Source: Paenibacillus naphthalenovorans (GTDB lineage Bacteria; Bacillota; Bacilli; Paenibacillales; NBRC-103111). From it: 37,800 bases of DNA. The DNA lies in the NCBI RefSeq assembly GCF_900099895.1, contig NZ_FNDY01000039.1, positions 1-37,800 on the forward strand. The letters are read 5' to 3'. The notes under the pieces are model-generated. The model saw only the letters and a program-made list of their open reading frames with translations. It was not told the origin of the DNA and searched no databases. Shown piece by piece: positions 1-7,975 of the stretch (position 1 is its first letter; each line of letters starts with the position of its first letter). The translations under genes and the position numbers were made by a program.

Positions 1-5
1 ACCAG

Positions 6-86
6 TCACTCGGCGAAGCGCGCCCCATTCAGTTCTACGCCCATGAAGTAAGGCAAATCGCATCCTAAATACCGGAAGGAGGACAT
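6..86 (-). CDS. possible 26-aa peptide or gene remnant
   Basis: A short frame opens with ATG at 84-86 and stops at TGA 6-8. The peptide ends in YFMGVELNGARFAE, which reads like protein, but I recognise no family. No clear ribosome site precedes the ATG. It may be the C-terminal end of a degraded gene. Support is weak. Confidence 0.2.
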   Translation of the reverse strand: MSSFRYLGCDLPYFMGVELNGARFAE

Positions 87-127
87 AACTTATTTCCTAA
101 AAAATCATGTCTTGACTTTGGGGAGCA

Positions 128-514
128 TTACATATCGGCTTTGCTTATGAAGTTTACTGCCCCGACTGTAATTGCTTCGACGATCACTTCAGGGTCTGCG
201 CTTGAAGCAACGGTAATGACGGGAACGTCCTTTTTGGCGAGAATGTCTTTTGTTGCATCTAATCCATCGCATCCAGACGGCTGGAGTGTTGCATTCACCA
301 CTACAACGTCCACGTCTAACTGTAAACTCGCTCGCACTGCCTCTTCTTTTGTAGCGGAAGTATTTATGAGATGAATATCCGTCTCTGTTTCGAGTAATTT
401 AGCAAAACGACAACACCATTCGGAATCTCGGTCCACTAAAGCAACATTTATATTCTCATTGATTTTTTTAGACATCGTAGGAAATTCCCGATGTATACCC
501 GCTTCCAATACCAT
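128..514 (-). CDS. receiver-only (pseudo-receiver) response regulator
   Basis: A 128-aa protein that is almost entirely one CheY-like receiver domain and lacks the output helix-turn-helix usual in NarL/LuxR regulators. Seen in the sequence: the N-terminal acidic pocket (ALVDRD), the strand VVVVNATLQ where the phospho-acceptor Asp should be but is Asn, the conserved Ser/Thr region (TVASSAD) and the C-terminal Lys (NFISKADM). The ATG at 512-514 is chosen because AGAGGAGAG lies just upstream; an internal ATG (MSKKINEN) has a poorer site, and the longest frame starts inside the terminator. The Asn suggests a phosphorylation-independent partner-binding protein or a decaying regulator. It is the first gene downstream of a c-di-GMP riboswitch, so c-di-GMP probably controls its expression. 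Confidence 0.7.
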   Translation of the reverse strand: MVLEAGIHREFPTMSKKINENINVALVDRDSEWCCRFAKLLETETDIHLINTSATKEEAVRASLQLDVDVVVVNATLQPSGCDGLDATKDILAKKDVPVITVASSADPEVIVEAITVGAVNFISKADM

Positions 515-540
515 TACTCTCCTCTGTTTCCCAAATAAAC

Positions 541-574
541 AAATAATAAAAACACGACCCATTTAGGCCGTGTT
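541..574 (-). terminator. intrinsic terminator behind the c-di-GMP aptamer
   Basis: On the minus strand AACACGGCC pairs with GGGTCGTGTT across a short loop (9 bp including one G-U pair), followed by a T-rich run at 541-550. It starts directly after the 3' strand of the aptamer closing helix and before the ribosome site of the pseudo-receiver gene. This is the layout of a transcription-terminating expression platform. Confidence 0.85.
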
Positions 575-660
575 CGGCAAATTGGGTAACCCGGCTGTCA
601 TCACTTGAATAGTGAGAAGACCCGTGGCTTTGCGTCACTGCCTTTCGACAGCTTTGCCGT
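575..660 (-). ncRNA. cyclic-di-GMP-I (GEMM-I) riboswitch aptamer
   Basis: Read on the minus strand, the segment has the GEMM-I hallmarks: GGCAAA, a short helix capped by a GAAA tetraloop, the highly conserved GACGCAAAGCCACGGGTCT block, a second hairpin, then GACAGCCGGGTTACC. CGGCAAA (653-659) and TTTGCCG (575-581) can form the closing helix. The family binds cyclic di-GMP and usually controls motility, attachment or matrix genes. The downstream terminator suggests transcriptional control; whether ligand turns it on or off cannot be told by eye. Confidence 0.93.
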
Positions 661-664
661 TTTC

Positions 665-693
665 CATATACTTCACGATGCACTCTTTTCCAA
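665..693 (-). promoter_or_regulatory. sigma-A-like promoter of the c-di-GMP riboswitch
   Basis: Minus-strand TTGGAA (688-693) and TATATG (665-670) are 17 bp apart. Transcription would start a few bases before the aptamer. Confidence 0.6.
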
Positions 694-1352
694 TTCCTTG
701 ATACGAAATCTCCAAATTTCTTGACGAATTATGGTAGCAGCTTCAACATGAATAGATGCCTTATCTTGGATAACCTCGTGAATGATCACTCAACATCCTT
801 ATAACTTTCTTTAAATATCACATTTAATACTCCCAAACAAAAGCATCAACTAGGTTTCTCTTTATTTAAATAAGCAAAACACTTGCTTGGCAAACCCCGA
901 GTAGACATGTCACCTGCTTGGGTGATTCACCTCATAGAGAAGGTATCCAATAATAGGTACAAATCATATTTACCAATTGAATTTGCCAACTTATCAGCCC
1001 TCTATTATAGATTGCACCCGCCAGTTAAACGCTACTAACACAAATAGGCCAGCCAATTCTGGCTGAACCTGTACGTGATAATCATCAATCGCTTACTGGC
1101 TGTCCTAGCCGAAGCATCTGAAAATTCCAATAATAAAATATCGCTGCAAAACTGGTAGACCATAAGGAGTAGAATCATCTCAAAGAAGCCAACATCCGTA
1201 CGCCCATGATCCTCCACTCCGTGGTTTAGAACGCTCACTTTCTTCCGGTTCCGCATTGAGACGAGCCATTTGCTCTCGGCAAAGCCTTGGGAACAGCAGA
1301 GCAGCCCTGTTCTGCCGTTTCCGATGTTTCCACTTTGTCCCCACTCCGTGTC
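694..1352. other. gene-poor stretch left of the metallophore exporter
   Basis: No convincing gene. On the minus strand there are a 38-codon frame (GTG 787-789 to TGA 673-675) that overlaps the riboswitch promoter, a 20-codon frame (846-908), and small hairpins: CACC/GGTG arms near 905-930 and AAGCAA/TTGCTT near 870-890 followed by an AT-rich run. A hairpin with CAGCCA/TGGCTG arms near 1050 is the nearest terminator-like structure after the exporter but lacks a T tract. Frames between 1180 and 1350 are not protein-like. Confidence 0.4.
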
Positions 1353-2597
1353 TCAAGACGCCGAGCTTGCTTGCCTTACTCTTCTTTGTAAGGCAAGCAA
1401 GGCAGCAGCCGCGGCAAGCGCTGCACAGATCAAATACATGGAAGAGTACGAAGTCAGATCGGAAACAGGTCCCATGATGATGCCTCCCAGAGACACTCCC
1501 AGATCGGCCGTCGCAATGAACAAACCGATTAACACGCCTCGCTCCGCTTTGGGCAAAACAAAACTCAAATATGTCGTCAGAGTCGGATACAGCAGCGCTT
1601 GCGCGATGCCGAGCAGCACTGCCCCTGTGTAGAATAACGCCGCGCCCGCGCTCGGCGATAAACCGACGGCAAGCGAAGCCGTCACGAGAAGCATCATCAA
1701 CCCACCAACGAAGGAGGAACGCCACTTGCCGTCGGACGGAATCCAGGATCGGAGCAGGAATCTCGCGGCCACAACGACTGCCGCCTGAATCATGAGGTAG
1801 ACGGCCGCATTGCCTCCCTGAATCTGCGGCGCGTAAAGCGGCACAAACGCGGTAACCGCTCCGAATACAACCGAGGCGCTCAGCATGAGCACGCCGCAAC
1901 GGAACAAGTGGGGATTGCTCCCAAGCTGGATCGTAGCTCTCAACATAGCCGCTGCCGGACTACGCCGCTCGCCTTCTCTCCCACTGGCCCCTGCCGGACC
2001 TCGTCCCTCTTCACCGCTTGCCGTATCATCCGGCTGCCCGCCAATGCGTGCCGTGAAGCCGACGATGCCGGTCAATATTGCGATGGCGATCATCGACACG
2101 GCGAACAGGCCCATTCCGCCCGTCTCTCCCGATTGCCACATGCCGATCGCCAGCAGCGGCCCGAATATGCCCGGCAGATAGGAGCACAGGGAATACATGG
2201 AGATACCCTGCGCCCGATCCTTGTCGGGGAGCGCTTCGATTACGCCGAGCTGCAGCGCCATGGAGAAGAAGGCGGTACATACGCCTTGCAGCACGCGGGC
2301 GAGGAAGTATCCCTCCAGTCCGGTGAACGTATACAGCAGCAGCGCAAGCCCATTGACGGTCAGCAGGACGCGCAGCACACGAATCGCTCCGTAACGCTGA
2401 ATCAGGCCGCCTGCCCATGGCCTGAAAAACATTGTCGTCAGCAAATAAGCACCCATAATAAGGCCAATCGTCGAATTGGACGCTCCCAGTGACTCTCCCT
2501 TCAAAGGAATGATGACATTCAGAATGGAATTCCCGCTGAAATAGAGTAGCGTAAGCACATACAGCCGAAGAAACGGCCAGGACAACGCACCTTTCAC
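1353..2597 (-). CDS. cntE: MFS transporter, CntE-like opine metallophore exporter
   Basis: A 414-aa major facilitator protein with about twelve hydrophobic segments and an MFS-like loop after the second segment (RPWAGGLIQRYGAIRV, about residues 59-74). In Staphylococcus aureus CntE exports staphylopine. Assignment here rests on family and on position as the last gene of the importer unit beside cntKLM. The GTG start (2595-2597) has AAAGGAGAG upstream at good spacing. A 112-bp gap separates it from cntF; no clear promoter was seen there, so read-through is likely. A mid-protein charged stretch (about 188-215, DDTASGEEGRGPAGASGREG) is the central cytoplasmic loop. Another drug-type MFS substrate is possible, but context favours metallophore export. 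Confidence 0.8.
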   Translation of the reverse strand: MKGALSWPFLRLYVLTLLYFSGNSILNVIIPLKGESLGASNSTIGLIMGAYLLTTMFFRPWAGGLIQRYGAIRVLRVLLTVNGLALLLYTFTGLEGYFLARVLQGVCTAFFSMALQLGVIEALPDKDRAQGISMYSLCSYLPGIFGPLLAIGMWQSGETGGMGLFAVSMIAIAILTGIVGFTARIGGQPDDTASGEEGRGPAGASGREGERRSPAAAMLRATIQLGSNPHLFRCGVLMLSASVVFGAVTAFVPLYAPQIQGGNAAVYLMIQAAVVVAARFLLRSWIPSDGKWRSSFVGGLMMLLVTASLAVGLSPSAGAALFYTGAVLLGIAQALLYPTLTTYLSFVLPKAERGVLIGLFIATADLGVSLGGIIMGPVSDLTSYSSMYLICAALAAAAALLALQRRVRQASSAS

Positions 2598-2709
2598 TTC
2601 AAACTCTCCTTTCCTTGTTTCCTCGGTCGCTACTCTCCCCGAGACATTTCGATAATCCCTTGCGTAGCAATCCCCTTGGCATCATTACAACAGCCCGGGT
2701 GCAGCGTCA

Positions 2710-3450
2710 TTACGACAACACCTTGCGAAGCAGTTCCTTTGCATACGGAGACTGAACGTGCCCAAGCTCCTCGGTATCGACAAGCTCCACGATCTCCCCT
2801 CCGCGAATAATCATGATCCGGTCGCAAAGATAAGCCGCCGCCTGGATATCGTGGGTAATAAAAATATAACCCATCCCATATGCCGTTCTCAGCTTCCCGA
2901 GCAAGTCCAACACCTGCATTTGAACCGAGCCGTCAAGCGAGCTTACGGCTTCATCTAGCAGGATGCACTGAGGTTCCGAGCACACCGCCCTCGCGATGCA
3001 TACCCGCTGCGCCTCGCCGCCGGACAGTTCGTGCGGGTATCTCGGAAGATAGGATTCGTTCAACCCAACCTGCCTCAGCAGCTTGCCGATGTCAAACGAT
3101 CCCTCCCCCTTCCCCGCAAGTCTGAGGGGTTCAAGAATCGCCTGCCGAACCGTAAAAAATGGATTGATGGACGAGGTGTAATCCTGAAAGACGGCGCTGA
3201 TAGCCCCCCGCCGCACGCTTCGATCCGAGACGGGTTTCCCATCGAAAGTGATAGAGCCGCTATCCGGCTTCTCGATGCCGAGCAACAGCCGTCCCAATGT
3301 CGATTTGCCGCTGCCGCTTTCTCCAATGATGCCAAGACATTCGCCCTTCCTCCACTCGAACCCGATATCGTGCAGCACTTGATGCCGGGTTTTGCGGAGC
3401 CAGACTTGCTGCCGATACGATTTGTGAACACCTTCAACGTTCAGCAACAT
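2710..3450 (-). CDS. cntF: ABC transporter ATPase, CntF-like
   Basis: A 246-aa ATPase of the oligopeptide/nickel (Opp/Dpp/Nik) type. Seen: Walker A GESGSGKST near residue 43, Q-loop region (VFQDYTS), signature LSGGEAQR, Walker B ILLDE, and the switch His (ITHD). After Walker B it reads DEAVSSLD where DEPTSALD is usual, a change unlikely to abolish catalysis. With CntD it should power uptake of metal-opine complexes through CntBC. Its start overlaps the end of cntD by 17 bp, so the two are translationally linked. Confidence 0.85.
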   Translation of the reverse strand: MLLNVEGVHKSYRQQVWLRKTRHQVLHDIGFEWRKGECLGIIGESGSGKSTLGRLLLGIEKPDSGSITFDGKPVSDRSVRRGAISAVFQDYTSSINPFFTVRQAILEPLRLAGKGEGSFDIGKLLRQVGLNESYLPRYPHELSGGEAQRVCIARAVCSEPQCILLDEAVSSLDGSVQMQVLDLLGKLRTAYGMGYIFITHDIQAAAYLCDRIMIIRGGEIVELVDTEELGHVQSPYAKELLRKVLS

Positions 3451-4282
3451 CCGCGCCTCCCATCAATTGATTGTAGCGGCGGCTTAACGCTTCCTTGGAG
3501 GAAACCAGGTAACGAGTATACGGATGCCGCGCGCCGGCGAAAATATCCCTGGTCGTCCCGCGCTCGACGATCTCTCCGTCCTTCATGACGAGCACGTTGT
3601 CCGCAATACGTCTCACCACGCCCAAGTCATGTGACACAAAAATCATGGCGCTGCCCAGCCGTTCACGCAAACGCAAGAATTGTTCCACCACCTCGTACGC
3701 CGTGACGGCATCCAGCGCCGTCGTCGGTTCATCGGCAATAATGACATCCGGCTCCATTACGATGGCAAGCGCGATCATGACCCGCTGCAGCATGCCGCCC
3801 GACAACTCGTGCGGATAGCGGCGCATCGCTTCAGACGGCTCCCTCAGGCCAACCGCGGCCATCGCCGCACTCAGTCTGGCTTCCGTCTCGCTCCGGCTCC
3901 AGTCGTAGTGGACGCTCAGCACCTCTTGCAGATAAACGCCAATCGGCCGCGACGGATCAAACGCGCTCATGCCGTTCTGCATAATCATGCAGAGCCGCCG
4001 CCCTCTGAACCGCCGCATCTCCTTGTCGGACAGCTTCGTCAAATCCTCTCCGTTCAACGTCACCGTCCCCGACTGCCGAAGACCTGTCCGATTCAATCGC
4101 ATAATCGCTCTGCATGTCAGCGACTTGCCGCTGCCGCTCTCTCCAACGATGGCCAGACATTCCCCTTGCGCGAGCCGAAAGGAGCTGTCATGCACCAGTG
4201 CACGGCCGGAGCGCTCGTCCCGAATGCTCAAGTGTTCAACATCGAGTACATGTATTCCATTTTTGCCGTTCATCCCGCTCAA
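3434..4282 (-). CDS. cntD: ABC transporter ATPase, CntD-like
   Basis: A 282-aa ATPase of the oligopeptide/nickel family with Walker A GESGSGKS (about 49-56), signature LSGGMLQR, Walker B VIIADEPTTALD and switch FVSHD. The start is the TTG at 4280-4282: it overlaps the cntC stop as TTGA and has GGAAGGAGG close upstream, while the ATG three codons later is too far from that site. It pairs with CntF as the second nucleotide-binding subunit. The 4-bp overlap with cntC and the 17-bp overlap with cntF indicate one transcript. Confidence 0.87.
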   Translation of the reverse strand: MSGMNGKNGIHVLDVEHLSIRDERSGRALVHDSSFRLAQGECLAIVGESGSGKSLTCRAIMRLNRTGLRQSGTVTLNGEDLTKLSDKEMRRFRGRRLCMIMQNGMSAFDPSRPIGVYLQEVLSVHYDWSRSETEARLSAAMAAVGLREPSEAMRRYPHELSGGMLQRVMIALAIVMEPDVIIADEPTTALDAVTAYEVVEQFLRLRERLGSAMIFVSHDLGVVRRIADNVLVMKDGEIVERGTTRDIFAGARHPYTRYLVSSKEALSRRYNQLMGGADVAER

Positions 4283-5172
4283 GCCACCTCCTTCCCGCGC
4301 AATCTAGGCGCAGTTCCGCCTGCACTCGCCTCCGCACGTCTGGCCGCGATCATCAGCTTGGGATCGAGCGCCTTCTGCAGCGCATCCGACAGGAAGTTCA
4401 CCGCCGACACGACAATAATAATGGCAAGCCCGGGAGCCAGCATCAGTTCTGGACGGGTGAACATAACCGCTCTGGCTTCGTTCATCATCATTCCCCATTC
4501 GGGATGAGGAGCCTGAATACCGAGACCGAGGAACGACAACCCCGATATTTGCAAAATCATGGATCCAAAGGCGCCGCTGGCGATAACCGCCATCTCTGGC
4601 AGCGCCACCGGCGCGATATGCCGCGTCATAATGCCGAAGTGGCCGATGCCCAGCACCTTCGCAAACTTCACGTAGTCGGCATCCGCATATTGCATGACCG
4701 CCGTTCGAATGACGCGGGCGAACCAGGCCCACTTCATCATCACGAACGCAATCAAAATGTTGGTCAATCCCGCCCCCATCATGCCGACAATCGCCAGCGT
4801 CATGACGTAACCCGGGAACGAAAGCATGATGTCGCAGATTCGCATCAATATCGCATCCGTCTTCCCTAGGAAATAACCGGCGGCAAAGCCGAGCGCGGCT
4901 CCGATGCCAGCGGACGCCCCAAGGGCGGCAAGCACCCAGAGTACGCTTGGACGGATGCCGTAGATCAATCGCGACAAAATGCAGCGCCCCAGATGATCGT
5001 TGCCAAGCCAGTAGCTCCAGGAAGCTCCGGCGAACCGCAGCTCCATGTTGGCTTCGTTCGGAGAATGCGGGGCAATAAGGGGAGCGCATAAGCCGATTAA
5101 CAGCGTTGCCGCGACGACGGCAAGAGATGCCGCCGCCAATCTGTCCTTCAGCAGTCGTTCCATCAGCTTCAT
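4279..5172 (-). CDS. cntC: ABC transporter permease, CntC-like
   Basis: A 297-aa inner-membrane permease of the DppC/NikC type: one N-terminal membrane segment (about 12-35), then a core of about five segments with the EAA-loop region (ALPEMAVIASGAFG, about 190-203). With CntB it forms the channel for metallophore-metal complexes. The ATG has AAGGAG nine bases upstream. It starts 2 bp after cntB ends and overlaps cntD by 4 bp. Confidence 0.87.
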   Translation of the reverse strand: MKLMERLLKDRLAAASLAVVAATLLIGLCAPLIAPHSPNEANMELRFAGASWSYWLGNDHLGRCILSRLIYGIRPSVLWVLAALGASAGIGAALGFAAGYFLGKTDAILMRICDIMLSFPGYVMTLAIVGMMGAGLTNILIAFVMMKWAWFARVIRTAVMQYADADYVKFAKVLGIGHFGIMTRHIAPVALPEMAVIASGAFGSMILQISGLSFLGLGIQAPHPEWGMMMNEARAVMFTRPELMLAPGLAIIIVVSAVNFLSDALQKALDPKLMIAARRAEASAGGTAPRLRGKEVA

Positions 5173-5174
5173 TA

Positions 5175-6107
5175 TTAGAACTCCTTCCTCAGCTTCGGAT
5201 TCACCGCCGCGTTCAACAGGTCGGATGCCGTGTTAAACAGGACGAACGCAACGGCCAGCACCAGAACGTAAGCTTGTATGATAGGGAAATCTCGCCCCAG
5301 AATCGAATTAACAGTGAGCGTTCCGAGACCCGGCCAAGCGAAAATATTTTCCACGACGACCGTGCTTCCCAGGATGACCGGAATGGCAAGGCCGAACACC
5401 GATACCGCGACTTGCAGCGAGTTGCGCAGCACCTGCAAGGTCAAGCTTCTCTCCGATAACCCGCACGCTCTGCCGTAAAGCACGTAGTCCTCGTTCAGGT
5501 TGCTCAACATGGAGCTGCGTATGATTCGAAAATAAATGCCAGCATATCCGATGACGATGACCGCCACCGGCAGCACGTAGCTGCCGTACCCGTCCATGCC
5601 GCTTGTCGGCAGCAGATCAAGCTTGACCGAGAAGTACCAGACCATCAGCGCAGCCAGCCAGTAGGACGGCATCGATGTCAACAGGAAGGAGAAACTTCTG
5701 ACCGAGAGGTCCAGCCACTTGCCTTCCCTCAAGGCGCAGCCGACTCCCAGCGCAATCGACAGCAAGATGATGAGCAGCGAGGAGACGAGCGTCAGCTTCA
5801 ACGTGTTCAGCAAAGCCGGGCCGAGCAGCGACCATACCGGTTTGCCCGTTATGTAGGAGTCTCCGAAATCAAGCCGGAGGCACGAGACCAGCCAATCCCA
5901 ATAACGGATGAGCAGCGGACGGTTCATGCCAAGCGCTTCCCTCGTCTCCGCGATCAACTCATCCGTGATGGCCGGCACGCCTTGGGCGTGCAGAACGACC
6001 TCGGCCGGATCCATAGGCGACAGCCCGTTCAAAATAAAGGTCATAAACGAAATGACAACAAGCAGCGGAACCACGACGAATAATCGTTTCAATGCGTAAC
6101 CGGCCAT
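5175..6107 (-). CDS. cntB: ABC transporter permease, CntB-like
   Basis: A 310-aa DppB/NikB-type permease. It begins with the usual membrane helix of the family (KRLFVVVPLLVVISFMTFIL), then the periplasmic-face segment with LSPMDPAE, and about five more membrane segments; it ends in LNAAVNPKLRKEF, typical of the family C-terminus. It lies 24 bp after cntA and 2 bp before cntC in one minus-strand unit. Confidence 0.87.
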   Translation of the reverse strand: MAGYALKRLFVVVPLLVVISFMTFILNGLSPMDPAEVVLHAQGVPAITDELIAETREALGMNRPLLIRYWDWLVSCLRLDFGDSYITGKPVWSLLGPALLNTLKLTLVSSLLIILLSIALGVGCALREGKWLDLSVRSFSFLLTSMPSYWLAALMVWYFSVKLDLLPTSGMDGYGSYVLPVAVIVIGYAGIYFRIIRSSMLSNLNEDYVLYGRACGLSERSLTLQVLRNSLQVAVSVFGLAIPVILGSTVVVENIFAWPGLGTLTVNSILGRDFPIIQAYVLVLAVAFVLFNTASDLLNAAVNPKLRKEF

Positions 6108-6131
6108 TGCTCTTTTCCTCCATGCTTCGCT

Positions 6132-7739
6132 TTACTTGAAGCTCATTCGTTCGAACGGCAGCTCGAATTGCGTCTGCTTGAACGAGATTCCTTGCAAATC
6201 CTTGGGGGCGACTACCGTAACGCTGCCGTTCGTAAGCGGAATAAACACGGCTTCGTCATGCACGATCGTCAAAATATCCTTGTAAAGCGCCTTTCTGGCA
6301 TCCTCGTCCGTCGACAACATCACTTCATTGATCTTGCGGTACAGCTCCTCCGCCTGGGGAATGCCGCTTGTCGTGTGCAGATAAGCCGACTCGGAAGCAA
6401 ACGCGGCGATGGTGCTTTGCGGATCGTAGGCAAGACCCCACGTCTGGTTGAACAACAGGTCGTAGTCGCCCGTCGAACGGCGGTTTGCGATCGCCTGCGA
6501 TTCTTCTCCGACGAGCTCCAGCTTCATGCCGATTTTACCGGCTTCGCTTTGAAGCAGCTCCGCCTGCGTCTTCTGCGAGGAGGAATTGACATCGTAATAC
6601 AGCTTCATTGCAAGCTCGCGACCATCCTTCGTGCGGACCGCCGCTCCTCCGCCATTCGTCCACCCGGCTTCCTCCAGCAGCTTGGCGGCACCTTCCGGAT
6701 TATAGTCCCGCTTCGGTAGCCCGACATCGGCGTAATTGACGTTGGAGGAAAACAGCGTCTCCGCAGGCGCCTCCGTGCCGCTGAAGATCGTGCGGCTGAT
6801 CGTTTCGCGGTCAATGGACAACCAGATCGCTTCCCGCACCGCTTTCTCGCTGACGGGACTGGCGGCATTGCTGCTGTTCGCCACAATCATTTTCGTATTC
6901 ATCGGCTCGCTCCGAACGATCTGGTAATCGCCCGAATCCGCCAGCCGCTGCATGGCCTCCACGTCGATGCTATCGGCGCCGCGGTCATCGGTGAAAACGA
7001 AATTGACTTCTCCCTTCTGCAAGGCAAGCAGCGTCGTCTCGCCGGCCGGCAGCACCTTCGCCGTAATCGTCTTGATGGCAGGCACGCCTCCCCAATAGTC
7101 CTCGTTCGCCGAGAACTTTGCGAATTGCTCCGTCACATGTTCGTCGAGCTTGTAAGGTCCCGTGCCGTTATAACCGGCAACCCCGTCCTTCGTCTCCCCG
7201 TTCAGGAAGTCCTTCGGCGAGAGGAAGACGTACGGACGCGTCATCGACAATTCAAGCAGCGTCGGATAATAAGTATCTTTCAGCGTCAATTGGACGGTGT
7301 GCTCGTCAATGACGTCGACCTGATCCAGCACGGTCGACAGCTTGATCCAGGCATGTTTGGCCGCATTGCTTTGAACGGCTTCGATGTTCAGCTTGACCGC
7401 TTCGGTGTTAAACGGCTCGCCGTCGTGGAATTTTACGTTTTTCCTTAAGTGAAAGGTATAGACTTTGCCATCCTCCGAGATGTCCCATGATTCCGCGAGC
7501 AGCGGCTTAATGCCTTCCGGCGTATTCTCCACCAGCGATTCGTACACGATGGCTTGAGCGGCCATCGATCCCGGATACAGGTGCGGATTCATGTCGTTGA
7601 TGTCTTTCGCCGCGGCGTATACCAGCTCCCGCGTTTGTTCGGCCGCCCCCGGCTTATTGTTGTTGCCGCCGCTGCATCCGGCCAGCAATACGATGACCAG
7701 AAGGGATACCAGTAGTACGGGTGCTTTGATTCTTTTCAT
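6132..7739 (-). CDS. cntA: metallophore-binding lipoprotein, CntA-like
   Basis: A 535-aa solute-binding protein of the SBP_bac_5 (oligopeptide/nickel) family. A type II signal peptide ends in the lipobox LLAGC, making it a membrane-anchored lipoprotein. Family landmarks are LAESWDISEDGKVYTFHLRK near residue 80-100 and a C-terminal NRRSTGDYDLLFNQTWG-YDPQ region like that of opine- and nickel-binding members. In S. aureus CntA captures staphylopine loaded with Zn, Ni or Co. It is the first gene of the importer unit, directly behind a promoter with Zur- and Fur-like sites, and faces cntK divergently. Confidence 0.88.
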   Translation of the reverse strand: MKRIKAPVLLVSLLVIVLLAGCSGGNNNKPGAAEQTRELVYAAAKDINDMNPHLYPGSMAAQAIVYESLVENTPEGIKPLLAESWDISEDGKVYTFHLRKNVKFHDGEPFNTEAVKLNIEAVQSNAAKHAWIKLSTVLDQVDVIDEHTVQLTLKDTYYPTLLELSMTRPYVFLSPKDFLNGETKDGVAGYNGTGPYKLDEHVTEQFAKFSANEDYWGGVPAIKTITAKVLPAGETTLLALQKGEVNFVFTDDRGADSIDVEAMQRLADSGDYQIVRSEPMNTKMIVANSSNAASPVSEKAVREAIWLSIDRETISRTIFSGTEAPAETLFSSNVNYADVGLPKRDYNPEGAAKLLEEAGWTNGGGAAVRTKDGRELAMKLYYDVNSSSQKTQAELLQSEAGKIGMKLELVGEESQAIANRRSTGDYDLLFNQTWGLAYDPQSTIAAFASESAYLHTTSGIPQAEELYRKINEVMLSTDEDARKALYKDILTIVHDEAVFIPLTNGSVTVVAPKDLQGISFKQTQFELPFERMSFK

Positions 7740-7760
7740 GTTTTGACGCTCCTTTTTCTA

Positions 7761-7781
7761 AAATAGTAAAAATTACGAATA
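7761..7781 (-). promoter_or_regulatory. Zur-like box in the cntA leader
   Basis: On the minus strand the 21-bp site agrees at 16 of 20 informative positions with the Bacillus Zur consensus as I remember it (AAATCGTAAT, one base, ATTACGATTT). It lies just downstream of the cntA -10 element, where a bound repressor would block transcription. Confidence 0.65.
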
Positions 7782-7793
7782 TATGGCTATTTG

Positions 7794-7823
7794 ATTGTAA
7801 TAATAACTATTATCATTTGTCAA
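7794..7823 (-). promoter_or_regulatory. cntA promoter with embedded Fur-like box
   Basis: Minus-strand TTGACA (7818-7823) and TACAAT (7794-7799) are 18 bp apart. The spacer holds TGATAATAGTTATTA (7801-7815), matching 12 of 14 informative positions of the 7-1-7 Fur/PerR/Zur-superfamily core (TGATAAT, N, ATTATCA). Placement between -35 and -10 fits repression by Fur or a relative. Confidence 0.65.
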
Positions 7824-7859
7824 TTCATTTTTTTCCCATCCCAAGCCGCAAAAAAAACG

Positions 7860-7888
7860 TTGACGCACTGCCAATATTTTACTATGAT
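7860..7888 (+). promoter_or_regulatory. cntKLM promoter
   Basis: TTGACG (7860-7865) and TATGAT (7883-7888) are 17 bp apart on the plus strand, about 90 bp before the cntK start. A Zur-like box follows the -10 element directly. Confidence 0.7.
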
Positions 7889-7899
7889 GATGTCGAGTT

Positions 7900-7920
7900 T
7901 ATTCGTAATTATTACTAATT
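7900..7920 (+). promoter_or_regulatory. Zur-like box in the cntK leader
   Basis: The core TCGTAATTATTAC is a clean inverted repeat centred on the Bacillus Zur consensus; 16 of 20 informative positions agree over the 21 bp. It overlaps the expected transcription start of cntKLM. Confidence 0.72.
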
Positions 7921-7975
7921 TTCAAATTCTGGACGAAGTCGTCCACATTCTGCACCATATCGGAGGGTTGTTCCA

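Noticed and set aside
141..374. 77-codon plus-strand frame
   Set aside because: Antisense shadow of the pseudo-receiver gene.
673..789. 38-codon minus-strand frame (IIHEVIQDKASIHVE...)
   Set aside because: Reads somewhat like protein, but it overlaps the riboswitch promoter, starts at GTG with a weak site and matches no family I know.
1180..1899. 239-codon minus-strand frame overlapping the MFS gene
   Set aside because: Arg- and Ser-rich shadow of cntE in another frame.
2598..2709. separate promoter for cntE
   Set aside because: The 112-bp gap shows no convincing -35/-10 pair; read-through from cntF is simpler.
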